Of a stretch of DNA of 64,000 bases, positions 50,657-60,481 are shown piece after piece. Under the pieces are notes generated by a model that was not told the origin of the DNA, made no database searches, and saw only the letters and a list, made by a program, of their open reading frames with translations. This stretch comes from Parvibaculum sp. (lineage in GTDB: Bacteria > Pseudomonadota > Alphaproteobacteria > Parvibaculales > Parvibaculaceae). The DNA lies in assembly GCA_017642695.1 (NCBI GenBank), contig JAEPQD010000001.1, positions 699,301 to 763,300 on the forward strand. Direction: 5' to 3'. How positions within the stretch are numbered: position 1 is the stretch's first letter; the number at the start of each line of letters is the position of its first letter. The translations under genes and the position numbers were made by a program.

Positions 50657-52654
50657 ATGAAGTTTCGGGTTCCAGGTTCGATGGTCGTGCTTGCGGGATT
50701 GCTTGCATTTCCCGTTGGTGCGCAAGCCGCCCAGATCAAGATGGGGGATGTGGATATAGCTATTTCCACGACGGTTTCGGCCGGCGCCAGCATGCGTGTG
50801 TCGGAGCAGAGTTGCGAATTCATCTCCGTCTTCAACGGTGGTTGCCTCGCACCTGGTGGCACCGACTATGACGTCAACTCGGATGACGGTAATGTCAATG
50901 TCGAGCGCGGCGAGTTCATCTCGACACCGGTGAAGGTGATTTCCGAAGCTGACTTCAAGTGGGACAAATACGGCTTCTTTGTTCGCGGCAAGGCATTCTA
51001 CGACTATGTCGGCGATCAGGAGCTGGGCAACGGCAGCGGCAAGTATGGCCCGATACTGGCGGGCGGATCGCAGCGTCGGCCTCTGGAAGACGAATTCCGC
51101 GGCGACGATGCGCGCAATCTTCAGGGCCGCTCCTTTGATTTGCTCGACGCCTTCGCCTACACGAACTTTCTCGTTGCGGATATGCCTGCAACGGTGCGCA
51201 TTGGCCGTCAGGCGGTAAACTGGGGCGAAAGCCTTTTCATTCCCGGCGGTGTCTCGGCCTACTTGCCGCTCGACGTATCGGCGCTGGTTCGCCCTGGTGT
51301 CGAGCTGAAGGAAGTCTTCCTGCCGCAGAACTCTATCTTTGCCAGCATAGGCCTGCCGGCGAATCTCACTTTCGAGGCGCAGTATGTTTTCGAGTGGGAA
51401 GAATCGGTTCTTCCCGCTTGCGGCAGCTTCTTCTCGCCCAGCGATGCGGCGGCTGCCGGTTGCCGCTACGCATTGAGTGGCGGCGAAGTCTACGATCTCG
51501 GTGGTGGGCAAAGTTATTCGCCGACAGCCTTCATTCCCCGAGGCCGCGATCAGCGTGCCGATGACCAGGGACAATTCGGTTTTGCGCTTCGCTACTATGC
51601 CGACTGGCTCAACAAGGGCACGGAACTCTCCGCCTACTTCGTGAACTTTCACTCGAAGCTGCCCGTGGGAACGTTCACCGCGTCAACACCGACTGCGACA
51701 ACCGCCGCCCTGCAGGCTTTCTGCAACCCGGCCGTACCGGGCGCATTGTCGAGCCCGAGTTGTACGACCGCAGCACCCGGTCTCACGGACGATGCCGGCC
51801 GTCCGGTCTCCTTCGGTCAGGGTATCTTCGCCGAAGCTGCCGGCGACAACAAGAATCTGATTGTTCAATATCCTGAAGATATCGAGATGTTCGGGTGGAG
51901 CTTCAATACGACGATCCCGATCATTGGTGATGCGACGGCACTGTCCGGCGAACTCGCCTACTATCCGGATATGCCCTTCCAGCTGGACACGGGCGAAATC
52001 CTCGGCGCGGATATCGAGAACTTCGGCTACACGCCGGGGCCGGGCGAACCGGACTACTATCAGGGTCCGGCTGTGGCTCCTGGTTCGGTCATCCCGGGCT
52101 ACCGGGAAACCGAGGCGCTACATGGTCAGATCTACACGCTGAGCACGCTCACGCCCTCGGACCCGATCGTGAAGGCGCTCGATGGTGATCTGTTGATCCT
52201 TGTCGGCAATGTCGGCTTCCAGTACCTGCCCGACGCGAGCGGCAATCGCTATGCCATACCGCGCTCCAGTGAAACCAGCGCCAATCCCGGTACGGCGGCA
52301 ACGTTCGGCGACAACTGCATTCGTCTCGGCACCTGCACCATCAACCCGGTTTATGCTTCGACCTTCTCTTGGGGCTACAGGCTGCTGGCGCAGATGCAAT
52401 ACAATTCTGTATTCGGCACGCCCTACACGCTGAGCCCCCAGATCATCTGGAGCCACGATGTCAGCGGTTATTCGGCGGGGCCCATCGGTCCGGGTTTTGT
52501 CGAAGGCAAGAAGGCGGTGACGCTCGGTGTCACGGCGAGCTATCTCGACCAGTACCGTCTGTCGATCGACTACACCAACAACTTCGGCGCGAAATACCGC
52601 AACGGATCCTACGACAAGGACTTCGTGAGCATGACCGCGTCGTACGCTTTCTAG
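50657..52654 (+). CDS. DUF1302 outer-membrane protein
   Basis: 665 aa. Signal peptide (ends GAQAAQ). The N-terminal mature part has DFKWDKYGFFVRGKAFYDY and RIGRQAVNWGESLFIPGG, the core DUF1302 signature. The rest is a beta-barrel ending in Phe (VSMTASYAF). DUF1302 proteins usually pair with a DUF1329 LolA-like lipoprotein and an RND exporter for hydrophobic compounds; neither is next to it here, and the repeat lipoprotein takes that place. Confidence 0.88.
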   Translation: MKFRVPGSMVVLAGLLAFPVGAQAAQIKMGDVDIAISTTVSAGASMRVSEQSCEFISVFNGGCLAPGGTDYDVNSDDGNVNVERGEFISTPVKVISEADFKWDKYGFFVRGKAFYDYVGDQELGNGSGKYGPILAGGSQRRPLEDEFRGDDARNLQGRSFDLLDAFAYTNFLVADMPATVRIGRQAVNWGESLFIPGGVSAYLPLDVSALVRPGVELKEVFLPQNSIFASIGLPANLTFEAQYVFEWEESVLPACGSFFSPSDAAAAGCRYALSGGEVYDLGGGQSYSPTAFIPRGRDQRADDQGQFGFALRYYADWLNKGTELSAYFVNFHSKLPVGTFTASTPTATTAALQAFCNPAVPGALSSPSCTTAAPGLTDDAGRPVSFGQGIFAEAAGDNKNLIVQYPEDIEMFGWSFNTTIPIIGDATALSGELAYYPDMPFQLDTGEILGADIENFGYTPGPGEPDYYQGPAVAPGSVIPGYRETEALHGQIYTLSTLTPSDPIVKALDGDLLILVGNVGFQYLPDASGNRYAIPRSSETSANPGTAATFGDNCIRLGTCTINPVYASTFSWGYRLLAQMQYNSVFGTPYTLSPQIIWSHDVSGYSAGPIGPGFVEGKKAVTLGVTASYLDQYRLSIDYTNNFGAKYRNGSYDKDFVSMTASYAF

Positions 52655-52772
52655 GAGTGCGACCAGTCCAGGAGAGAGGCCACTCTCTGACCTGAGGCCA
52701 ACAGCCTGGCCTCGCGTCGCGGCCCGTTCCCGGGAAACCGGGGGCGGGTCGTCGGCATTTCAGGCTGAGAGG

Positions 52773-53423
52773 TCAGTCCCGGGCAGGCTGCAGATAGCCC
52801 CGCGTCAGCACTTCAAGCACGACCTCGGCATAGCGTCGCTGCAGGGCTTCGTCGATTTCGTCAACGCCATGCACGAATTTGAGGATAGAGCGGTTGGCAA
52901 AAATCTGTTCGCAGGCGCCGAGCGCCGCCATATAGAAGAGTTCCGGGTCGATCGGCCGAATGCTGCCGTCCTCGATCCCCGCTTCCATCAGCTCCTTCGC
53001 CGTCCGCGCCAGCGGTTCGGCAAAGAAGGTGGTGATCTCTCTCGCCGTCTCTTCCGAGCTGTCGCGCATCAGCGCCGCCAGCAGCCGGTAGAGATAGGGA
53101 TAGCGGAAAAAGGTCCGGATGACGCCGGCGAGATGGCGACGGAGCTTTTCGGCCGGGCTGATGTTGAGCGAGAGCAGGCGGTCGAGCTCGCCAAGCGCGG
53201 TTACGGCGTCGCGCTTCGCCAGCGCCACCAGGAGTCCCTCCTTGCCGCCGAAATAGTAGCTCACCAGCGCCACGTTCACTTCCGCGCGCGCCGCGATGTC
53301 GGTCAGGGGCACGTCGATCGTCTGCCGTTCGCTCATCACGGCGCTCGCGGCCTCGAGCAGCAGCTCCCGTGCCGCGGGGCGGGGCGGTGCCGCCCTGAGT
53401 TTGCCCTTCTCCTGCGCCTCCAT
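52773..53423 (-). CDS. TetR-family regulator
   Basis: 216 aa. HTH at ~38-62 (LTDIAARAEVNVALVSYYFG), then KEGLLVALAKRD. The ligand domain has FRYPYLYRLLAALMRDSSEE and ends in a basic helix. It is divergent from the alcohol dehydrogenase gene; paired ATTTAAAT sites lie between them. It likely represses the dehydrogenase-thiolase-aldehyde dehydrogenase group and itself. Confidence 0.92.
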   Translation of the reverse strand: MEAQEKGKLRAAPPRPAARELLLEAASAVMSERQTIDVPLTDIAARAEVNVALVSYYFGGKEGLLVALAKRDAVTALGELDRLLSLNISPAEKLRRHLAGVIRTFFRYPYLYRLLAALMRDSSEETAREITTFFAEPLARTAKELMEAGIEDGSIRPIDPELFYMAALGACEQIFANRSILKFVHGVDEIDEALQRRYAEVVLEVLTRGYLQPARD

Positions 53424-53454
53424 GAAAGGCCTCCTTGCTTCCGTGCCTTTTTCG

Positions 53455-53474
53455 ATTTAAATGTAGATTTAAAT
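53455..53474. promoter_or_regulatory. Paired ATTTAAAT palindromes, probable TetR operator
   Basis: ATTTAAAT occurs at 53455-53462 and 53467-53474, a 12-base period, in an AT-rich patch amid high-GC DNA between the divergent TetR and dehydrogenase genes. Confidence 0.6.
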
Positions 53475-53530
53475 TTTTAAATGCGCCATTAAAAACGACC
53501 CGCTCGAAGACGGGATCAGGGAGGCGGAGG

Positions 53531-54637
53531 ATGAAGGTTACGGCTGCGGTCGCGCGGGCGCCCGAGGCTGATTTCAGCATCGAGGAACTGGAGATCGACG
53601 AGCCGCGCGAGGACGAGATTCTCGTGCGCGTGGTCGGCGTCGGCCTCTGCCATACCGACCTTGTCTTCAAGATGAGCCAGACGATCGTGCCGCCCGCTGT
53701 TTTCGGCCATGAAGGCTCCGGCATTGTCGATCGCGTCGGAAGCGCCGTCACCAAGGTGGCGCCGGGCGACCGCGTTGCCATCACCTTCCGCTCCTGTGGC
53801 GAGTGCGCGCGCTGCAGGAAGGGCGACCCCGCCTATTGCCACACCATGCCGATGCTCAACTATGCGGGCATGAGGCCCGACGGCAGCAAGGCGCTGCATG
53901 GGCCCGGAGAGGACATCGCGAGCAATTTCTTCGGCCAGTCTTCCTTCGCCACCCATTGCCTCACCTATGAGCGCAACGTCGTGAAGGTGCCGGAAGGCTT
54001 CCCCCTCGAACTGGCCGGACCGCTCGGCTGCGGTATCCAGACCGGCGCGGGCGGCGTCATGCGCTCTCTCGCCTGCGAGGTCGGTTCTTCCATCCTCATT
54101 CTCGGCGGTGGTGCGGTCGGTCTCTCCGCCGTCATGGGCGCGGCGGTGCAGGGCTGCGAAACGATCATCGTCCTCGAGCCCCATGCGGAACGCCGCAGGC
54201 TCGCGCGCGAACTTGGTGCGACCCACGTGCTCGACCCGGCGGAAGCGAAGGACCTTGCGGCTGCGGTCCGCGCGATCCTGCCCATCGGCGTCGACTATGC
54301 CTTCGACACGACGGGCATCCCGGACCTCCTGCAGGCCACCATGGGCTGCCTCGGTCCGCACGGCACTTTCGGCATTGTCGGCATCGCGCCTCCGGGCACG
54401 CCCATGCCCGGCGACCTGATGAGCGCCGTCACCTTCGGCCACACCGTCAAGGGCATCATCGAGGGCGACAGCGACCCCGACACATTTATTCCGGAAATGA
54501 TCGAGCTTTATCGTCAGGGCAGGCTACCTTTCGACAGGCTCGTCAAGACCTATCCGCTGAGCGAGATCAACCGCGCCATTGCCGATCAGCACGACGGCAA
54601 ATGTGTGAAGGTCGTTCTGCTCACCGGCCAGAACTGA
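53531..54637 (+). CDS. NAD-dependent aryl/benzyl-type alcohol dehydrogenase
   Basis: 368 aa zinc MDR enzyme. Catalytic zinc: GVGLCHTDL and FGHEGSG; structural zinc: CGECARCRKGDPAYC; coenzyme site ILGGGAVGLSAVMGA with an acidic residue at the end of beta-2 (VLEPHAERR), so NAD is expected. It is close to XylB-like benzyl alcohol dehydrogenases. The ATG at 53531 follows GGAGG. It leads a group with thiolase and aldehyde dehydrogenase, consistent with oxidation of an alcohol to an acid or acyl-CoA. Confidence 0.92.
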   Translation: MKVTAAVARAPEADFSIEELEIDEPREDEILVRVVGVGLCHTDLVFKMSQTIVPPAVFGHEGSGIVDRVGSAVTKVAPGDRVAITFRSCGECARCRKGDPAYCHTMPMLNYAGMRPDGSKALHGPGEDIASNFFGQSSFATHCLTYERNVVKVPEGFPLELAGPLGCGIQTGAGGVMRSLACEVGSSILILGGGAVGLSAVMGAAVQGCETIIVLEPHAERRRLARELGATHVLDPAEAKDLAAAVRAILPIGVDYAFDTTGIPDLLQATMGCLGPHGTFGIVGIAPPGTPMPGDLMSAVTFGHTVKGIIEGDSDPDTFIPEMIELYRQGRLPFDRLVKTYPLSEINRAIADQHDGKCVKVVLLTGQN

Positions 54638-54674
54638 AGCATCTCAATAGGAACGGGAAACCAGGAGAACAGGA

Positions 54675-55919
54675 ATGAGCGACGCATATATCATCGACGC
54701 GGTACGAACGCCGCGCGGCATCGGCAAGGTCGGCAAGGGATCGCTGGCCCATCTTCATCCGCAGCATCTTGCACGCACGGTTCTGGCCGCGCTCGCGGAG
54801 CGCAACAACGTGAAGACCGACGAAGTCGACGACGTCATCTGGGGCACCTCGTCCCAGCGCGGCGCGCAGGGCGGCGACATGGGCCGCATGGCCGCGCTCG
54901 ACGCGGGCTACGACATCAAGGCGTCCGGTGTCACCCTCGACCGCTTCTGCGGTTCGGGCATCACCACGGTCAACCTCGCCTCGGCGCAGATCATGTCCGG
55001 CATGGAAGATCTCGTCATCGCAGGCGGCACCGAGATGATGAGCTACACCTCCGCCACTGCCGATCCGAAGACCCCGCCGATGATGGATGCGGGCAACCTG
55101 CATCTCCGCGCGCTGCATCCGCAGTCGCAGCAGGGCGTTTGCGCCGATGCGATCGCGACGCTCGAAGGCATTGACCGCAAGGCGGTGGACGAACTCGCTC
55201 TCATGTCGCAGCAGCGTGCGGCGAAGGCGCTCGAGGAAGGCCGCTTCAACAAGTCGCTCGTCACCGTCTACAACGATGACGGTTCCGTCGCGCTAGACCA
55301 TGAGGAATTCCCCCGGCCGCAGACGACGATGGAAGGTCTCACCGGTCTCAAGGCTTCCTTCGAGGTCTGGGCGGGCATCCCGGTCGACGCTGAAGGCACG
55401 ACCTATGGCGATCTCATCCGCAAGAAGTACCCGCAGCTCGAGAAGTTCAACCACATCCACCATGCCGGCAACTCGTCGGGTGTCGTGGACGGCGCGGCCG
55501 CCATTCTTCTCGCCTCGAAGCAGTATGCGGAAAAGAACGGTCTGAAGCCGCGTGCCCGCATCGTCGCCACGGCGAACATGGGCGACTGCCCGACGCTGAT
55601 GCTCAACGCGCCGGTGCCTGCCGCGAAGAAGGTGCTCGAGAAGGCCGGTCTCAAGGTCGAGGACATCGACCTTTTCGAGATCAACGAAGCCTTCGCCGTC
55701 GTCGCCGAGAAGTTCATCCGCGATCTGAAGCTCGACCGCGAGAAGGTGAACGTGAACGGTGGTGCCTGCGCGCTCGGCCATCCGATCGGCGCCACGGGTT
55801 CGATCCTCATCGGCACGGTGCTGGACGAACTCGAGCGTCAGGACAAGCGCTATGGCCTCGTCACCATGTGCGCTGCGGGCGGCATGGCGCCGGCCGTCAT
55901 CATCGAACGCATGCAGTAA
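54675..55919 (+). CDS. Acetyl-CoA acetyltransferase (thiolase)
   Basis: 414 aa thiolase. Cys92 in DRFCGSGITTVN is the acyl-enzyme nucleophile; NEAFAVVAEKF, GGACALGHPIGATG and CAAGGMAPA complete the active site. It either cleaves 3-ketoacyl-CoA or condenses acetyl-CoA. It lies 37 bases after the dehydrogenase and 62 before the MerR gene, all on the plus strand. Confidence 0.95.
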   Translation: MSDAYIIDAVRTPRGIGKVGKGSLAHLHPQHLARTVLAALAERNNVKTDEVDDVIWGTSSQRGAQGGDMGRMAALDAGYDIKASGVTLDRFCGSGITTVNLASAQIMSGMEDLVIAGGTEMMSYTSATADPKTPPMMDAGNLHLRALHPQSQQGVCADAIATLEGIDRKAVDELALMSQQRAAKALEEGRFNKSLVTVYNDDGSVALDHEEFPRPQTTMEGLTGLKASFEVWAGIPVDAEGTTYGDLIRKKYPQLEKFNHIHHAGNSSGVVDGAAAILLASKQYAEKNGLKPRARIVATANMGDCPTLMLNAPVPAAKKVLEKAGLKVEDIDLFEINEAFAVVAEKFIRDLKLDREKVNVNGGACALGHPIGATGSILIGTVLDELERQDKRYGLVTMCAAGGMAPAVIIERMQ

Positions 55920-55981
55920 CAGTGATTCAGCGGGCGGGAGCGGCGCTGCCGCTTCCGTCCTTTCCCAGGGGAGGTTGCACC

Positions 55982-56404
55982 ATGACCTACACGATCACAG
56001 ACCTGGCCAACGAGTTCGGCATTACCCATCGTGCGCTCCGCTTCTACGAAGAGAAGGGGCTGATCGAGCCCGCGCGAAAGGGCCAGACGCGCATCTACTC
56101 CGATCGCGATCGCACGCGCCTGCGCCTCATCATCAATGGCCGTGATGTCGGGCTTACACTCTACGAGATCCGCCAGATTCTCGATTCCTACCGCAAGGAC
56201 GACGTGACCGAGCAGAACCGCATCGCGGTCGAGTTCTTCCGCAGGCGTCTTGCCGCCGTGAAGGAACAGCGCGCCCGCGTCGACGACCAGATCGACCGTC
56301 TCGAGGAAGCCTGCGAGCGTCTCGCCGGCGAGGACATCGAGGCTTCCGCGCCGCGCAGGGGGTCCCGCTCGCGTCAGGCGGAGCTGCGCACCGGCACGCA
56401 CTGA
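55982..56404 (+). CDS. MerR-family regulator (LiuR/PhaR-like subgroup)
   Basis: 140 aa. HTH: YTITDLANEFGITHRALRFY, then EEKGLIEPARKGQTRIYSDR. A long coiled coil follows (~85-125: RRLAAVKEQRARVDDQIDRL). No cysteine ligands, so it does not sense metals. This MerR type often controls branched-chain or fatty acid catabolism (LiuR). It sits after the thiolase gene and before the aldehyde dehydrogenase gene, with GGGGAGG upstream of its ATG. Confidence 0.9.
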   Translation: MTYTITDLANEFGITHRALRFYEEKGLIEPARKGQTRIYSDRDRTRLRLIINGRDVGLTLYEIRQILDSYRKDDVTEQNRIAVEFFRRRLAAVKEQRARVDDQIDRLEEACERLAGEDIEASAPRRGSRSRQAELRTGTH

Positions 56405-56513
56405 CCGGCGCGCTTTTTTGCGAATCGCCATCGGGGCCGGGTGAAGCTAGACTTCGTCCGGCCTCAATCATAAGAGCCTCCGGAAAAACGGAGTTCACAG
56501 GGAGAACGAAGGC

Positions 56514-57917
56514 ATGAGCGATTTCAAGCTCCTCATCAACGGCAAGCTCGTCGACGGCGCCAGGACGTCGAACGTCGTCAATCCGGCGACCGAAGAACCC
56601 GTCGCCGCCTGCCCGCGTGCGTCGGAAGCGCAACTCAATGAAGCGGTCGCGGCCGCGAAGGCTGCCTTCCCGGCCTGGAGCGCGACGCCCATCGACGAGC
56701 GCAAGAAGGCATTGAACGCGATCGCCGACGTGATCGAGGCGAACGGCGCCGAGCTCGCCCGCCTCCTCACGCAGGAGCAGGGCAAGCCCATCGGCGACGC
56801 GACCGGCGAGGTCTACGGCACCGCCGCCTTCTTCCGCTACTTCACCATGCTCGACCTGCCGGTGAAGATCATCGAGGACAGCGAGGGCAAGAAGGTCGAG
56901 GCGCATCGCCGTCCCCTCGGCGTCATCGGCGCCATCGTTCCCTGGAACTTCCCGATGATCCTGATGGCTTTCAAGCTGCCGCCGGCCCTTCTCGCGGGCA
57001 ACACCGTGGTGCTGAAGCCCGCGCCGACGACGCCGCTTACCTCGCTGAAGCTCGGCGAACTCATCAAGGACATCCTGCCTGCCGGCGTCGTCAACATCGT
57101 CGCCGACGAGAACGATCTTGGCGCGGCGCTGACGGCGCATCCTGACGTCCGCAAGATTTCCTTCACGGGCTCCACGGCGACCGGCCAGAAGGTCATGGCA
57201 GGCGCGGCCGGGCTGCTCAAGCGCATCACCCTTGAACTCGGCGGCAACGATGCCGGCATTGTACTTGGCGACGTCAACCCGAAGGAAGCCGCACCGAAGC
57301 TCTTCCAGAGCGCCTTCCAGAATTCGGGTCAGGTCTGCATCGCGATGAAGCGGCTCTATGTGCATGAGTCGATCTATGACGAAATGTGCAACGAGCTTGC
57401 CGAACTCGCGAACAATGCGGTGATCGGCGACGGCCTCAAGCAGGGCACGCAGCTTGGGCCCCTTCAGAACAAGATGCAGTTCGACAAGGTGAAGGAGCTG
57501 ATCGAGGACGCGCGGAAGACCGGCAAGATCATCGCGGGCGGCGACACGCCCGAAGAGAAGGGCTACTTCATCCGTCCGACCATCGTCCGCGACATCACGG
57601 ACGGGTCGCGCCTTGTCGATGAGGAGCAGTTTGGTCCGGTATTGCCGGTCATCAAGTACTCCGACGCGGATGACGCCGTCGCCCGTGCCAATGCCTCGCC
57701 CTATGGTCTTGGCGGTTCGATCTGGTCGAACGACAAGGACAAGGCCTACGAACTGGCGACGAAAATGGAATCCGGCAGCGTCTGGATCAACAAGCATGCG
57801 GACCTCGCGCCGAACATTCCCTTTGGCGGTGCGCGCTTCTCGGGGCTCGGCACCGAACTCGGCGAGGAAGGCCTCGCGGAGTTCACGCAGCTCAAGATCA
57901 TCAACATGGCCAAATAA
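56514..57917 (+). CDS. NAD(P)-dependent aldehyde dehydrogenase
   Basis: 467 aa. Catalytic Cys275 (NSGQVCIAMKR), general base Glu in LELGGNDAG, cofactor-binding VPWNFPMIL and FTGSTATGQ. The family covers many substrates; the nearby alcohol dehydrogenase suggests that it oxidises the matching aldehyde. It starts 110 bases after the MerR gene, so it may have its own promoter. A hairpin lies after the stop. Confidence 0.94.
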   Translation: MSDFKLLINGKLVDGARTSNVVNPATEEPVAACPRASEAQLNEAVAAAKAAFPAWSATPIDERKKALNAIADVIEANGAELARLLTQEQGKPIGDATGEVYGTAAFFRYFTMLDLPVKIIEDSEGKKVEAHRRPLGVIGAIVPWNFPMILMAFKLPPALLAGNTVVLKPAPTTPLTSLKLGELIKDILPAGVVNIVADENDLGAALTAHPDVRKISFTGSTATGQKVMAGAAGLLKRITLELGGNDAGIVLGDVNPKEAAPKLFQSAFQNSGQVCIAMKRLYVHESIYDEMCNELAELANNAVIGDGLKQGTQLGPLQNKMQFDKVKELIEDARKTGKIIAGGDTPEEKGYFIRPTIVRDITDGSRLVDEEQFGPVLPVIKYSDADDAVARANASPYGLGGSIWSNDKDKAYELATKMESGSVWINKHADLAPNIPFGGARFSGLGTELGEEGLAEFTQLKIINMAK

Positions 57918-57942
57918 GCCGGACGGATATAAAAAGAAGAAC

Positions 57943-57970
57943 GCCGCCTCTCCGGAAACGGGGAGGCGGT
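57943..57970 (+). terminator. Probable terminator of the aldehyde dehydrogenase gene
   Basis: A GC stem of about 10 bp with one mismatch (CCGCCTCTCC region with GGGAGGCGG), 26 bases past the stop; the T tract is weak. Confidence 0.5.
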
Positions 57971-58004
57971 ATTCGTTTGGGACGATCGGCCCGTGCTGTC
58001 GCGG

Positions 58005-58358
58005 TCACGCCTCCGGCCGGGTCCATATCCATGAGCCACCGATCAGCGCCGCCGCCAGCGGCGCCAGCGACCAGGGCAGCGGTGCGATGGCGAGCGCCAT
58101 GACTGAACTCACCGCGAAGGCCGCGAGCGCGGCCTGCTTCCCCTTCCGCGAAATCGCGCCCCGCTCCCGCCACCTGCGAATATGGATGCCGAATGTCGGA
58201 TGCTCGAGCAGCCACCGCTCCAGCGCCTCGTTGCTGCGCGCGAAGCAGAAGGCGGCAAGAATGATGAAGGGGACGGTGGGCAGCAGGGGAAGCAGAACGC
58301 CTATCCCGCCCAGCCCGAGCGCGAGAAAACCGGCGATGAGATAAAACGTCTTGGACAA
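58005..58358 (-). CDS. DUF454 (YbaN-type) inner-membrane protein
   Basis: 117 aa from a TTG start with GGAG 6 bases upstream. Sequence: [40 protein letters not shown] and [11 protein letters not shown] match the DUF454 family with three or four membrane helices. Function unknown. An ATG at 58409 lies inside the adjacent tRNA gene and is therefore rejected. Confidence 0.85.
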   Translation of the reverse strand: MSKTFYLIAGFLALGLGGIGVLLPLLPTVPFIILAAFCFARSNEALERWLLEHPTFGIHIRRWRERGAISRKGKQAALAAFAVSSVMALAIAPLPWSLAPLAAALIGGSWIWTRPEA

Positions 58359-58394
58359 TCGGAGCTCCGCAAGACGGCAGACCGCCCGGAGAGA

Positions 58395-58471
<77 letters not shown>

Positions 58472-58626
58472 CTTGGGCCTTGATGAGGCCCCGAAAGGGG
58501 GCCACGACGAGGCGGGCGCAAGGTAGAACAAAGCGAGCGGCCTGGCAATCTGGGAAGAGATGTGCCGGGAGGAGGGGATGGCATATAATCCCGCAAGAAG
58601 TCTCGTCAACAGGGATGGGGGTTGTC

Positions 58627-59358
58627 ATGGAAACGCGTGTTGCGGAGATTGCACCGGGGATATTCAGGCTTTCGACCTTCGTGCCGGAGGTCGCCCCGCC
58701 GGCCGGCTTCACCTTCAACCAGTTCCTGATCCTGGCGGACGAGCCCCTGCTCTTCCATTGCGGTGCCCGTGCCATGTTCCCGTCGATCTCGGCCGCCGTC
58801 GCAACGCTCATGCCGCTCGAGCGCCTGCGCTGGATCAGCTTCAGCCATGTCGAGGCGGATGAGAGCGGCGCGATGAACCTCTGGCTCGCCGCCGCGCCGA
58901 AAGCGGAGGTTGCGCATGGGGCAACAGCCTGCAACGTCTCGATCGGCGACCTCGCTGACCGCCCGCCCCGGATCCTTGCCGATGGCGAGGTGCTCGATCT
59001 CGGCGGCCGCCGGGTCCGCTATCTCGACACGCCCCACGTGCCCCATGGCTGGGACGCCGGCATGATGTTCGAGGAGGAGACGAAGACGCTTCTCTGCAGC
59101 GATCTCTTCACGCATCTGGGTGATCCCGAGCCGCTGACGGAGGGCGACATTCTGGGCCCCGCCACGGCGGCGGAGGAGGCCTTCCAGGCGACCTCGCTGA
59201 CGCCGGCCATCCGGCCGACGCTGGCGCGCCTCGCGGACCTCAAACCGCAGACGCTCGCCATCATGCATGGCTCGTCCTACACGGGCGATTGCGCGGCCGC
59301 GCTGACCGCGCTCGGCGACTTCTATGCCGCCCGGCTCGAGGCCTCGCTCGGCGCCTGA
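58627..59358 (+). CDS. Stand-alone ODP/MBL-fold (flavodiiron-like) protein
   Basis: 243 aa. A metallo-beta-lactamase fold with the di-iron motif of flavodiiron proteins: SFSHVEADESGAMNLW (HxExDE) instead of the hydrolase HxHxDH. CSDLFTHLGDPEP and the final His in IMHGSSYTGD complete the likely site. The flavodoxin part is absent, so electrons must come from a separate protein. Related free-standing ODP proteins are proposed to sense or reduce O2, NO or H2O2. ATG at 58627 chosen; 58615 is also possible. Confidence 0.8.
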   Translation: METRVAEIAPGIFRLSTFVPEVAPPAGFTFNQFLILADEPLLFHCGARAMFPSISAAVATLMPLERLRWISFSHVEADESGAMNLWLAAAPKAEVAHGATACNVSIGDLADRPPRILADGEVLDLGGRRVRYLDTPHVPHGWDAGMMFEEETKTLLCSDLFTHLGDPEPLTEGDILGPATAAEEAFQATSLTPAIRPTLARLADLKPQTLAIMHGSSYTGDCAAALTALGDFYAARLEASLGA

Positions 59359-59364
59359 GCGGGC

Positions 59365-60447
59365 CTATATTCCTTCGAGCCCGAGCGCGATGCCTTCGGC
59401 TTCGTAGAGCGCCGCGAGCCGCTCGAACCCAGCCATGCTGAAGCCTGTCTCGGGCAGCGCCGCGCCCGGTCCGAGCGGCGCGGGGCCGAGTCCCGCGATC
59501 CGCTCCAGTGCGTAGAGCGCGCCGACCGCGGTGAGATGAGACTGTCCTTCCGGATCGAGGATCGTCGCCTTCCGGCTGACCTTTCGTCGTCCGGCCTCTC
59601 CGTCGAGTTCGATGACGATCTCATGTGGCGCACCCGGCCCCGGCTTCGTCGCCGCGACGGCGCTCATGCCCGGCAGTTTCAAGAGGAGATCCCAGAGCCC
59701 GAGCTTGATGAGTCGCCGCATCGTCGCGAGCGAGTTTCCCTTGTCGAGACCGAGGCGTACGCCTGCTTCCCGCGCACCGCTGGCGAGTGCGAGCGTCATC
59801 ACGTCGCCCATGTTCATGCGGTAGACGGGCCGCGCCGCGCCGCTCGGGAAGCGCACCTCCCGCTCGTCCGACAGCGGGCCGACGCGCTGCCAGGCGCCGC
59901 CTTTGCGCGCGGTGAAGCCTTGCGACATGCCCTCGCCCGCGCTTGCTGAGTCGGGGCCCATCTTGTCACCCGTGTAGTAGAGGATCGACATGTCGACGCG
60001 CGTGACGCTGTCGAGCCCCTCCGCGAGGCGCCGCGCGACGATCGCCGGTCCGCCCGCCATCCAGTGCGAGGTGAAGAGCATCGGCGCGCCCGGCGTGAAA
60101 AGGGCCGCAGCCGCAAGGCCGCGCATCTGTGCTTCCTGACCTCGCGTAATGTCCATATAGGCAATGCCGCGTTTTGCCGCCTCGTTCAGGAGGTGGTCGT
60201 CGGTCTCGTGGATGAAACAGGCGACGGCGTCGATTCCCTCGAGGTTTCGCATTGGCTCGGATTTCGTCACATCCGTAACGGCAGCCTTCGCGCTGCCGCC
60301 GAGCGAGGAGGCGAGTGCCGCGGCTTCCTTCTCGCGCCGTCCACCGATCAGTATCTCTGCTTCAGGGTGATGCTTGCGCAGCAGCCGCGCCGCCTGCGCT
60401 CCCACCACGCCATATCCGCCCGCGAGCAATATCCGCCTGGTCATCAT
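59365..60447 (-). CDS. Saccharopine dehydrogenase-like NAD(P)-binding protein
   Basis: 360 aa. Rossmann fold at the N-terminus (RRILLAGGYGVVGAQAARLL; ILIGGRR), then the Sacchrp_dh_NADP pattern (DAVACFIHETDDHLLNEAAK). The rest resembles trans-acting enoyl reductase-like relatives more than lysine enzymes. The substrate is unknown. The start follows GGGAGGAAAG. It is divergent from the TetR gene, sharing a palindromic operator. Confidence 0.82.
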   Translation of the reverse strand: MMTRRILLAGGYGVVGAQAARLLRKHHPEAEILIGGRREKEAAALASSLGGSAKAAVTDVTKSEPMRNLEGIDAVACFIHETDDHLLNEAAKRGIAYMDITRGQEAQMRGLAAAALFTPGAPMLFTSHWMAGGPAIVARRLAEGLDSVTRVDMSILYYTGDKMGPDSASAGEGMSQGFTARKGGAWQRVGPLSDEREVRFPSGAARPVYRMNMGDVMTLALASGAREAGVRLGLDKGNSLATMRRLIKLGLWDLLLKLPGMSAVAATKPGPGAPHEIVIELDGEAGRRKVSRKATILDPEGQSHLTAVGALYALERIAGLGPAPLGPGAALPETGFSMAGFERLAALYEAEGIALGLEGI

Positions 60448-60481
60448 CTTTCCTCCCGGCCCGTTCCGTTGCATGCCTGAT

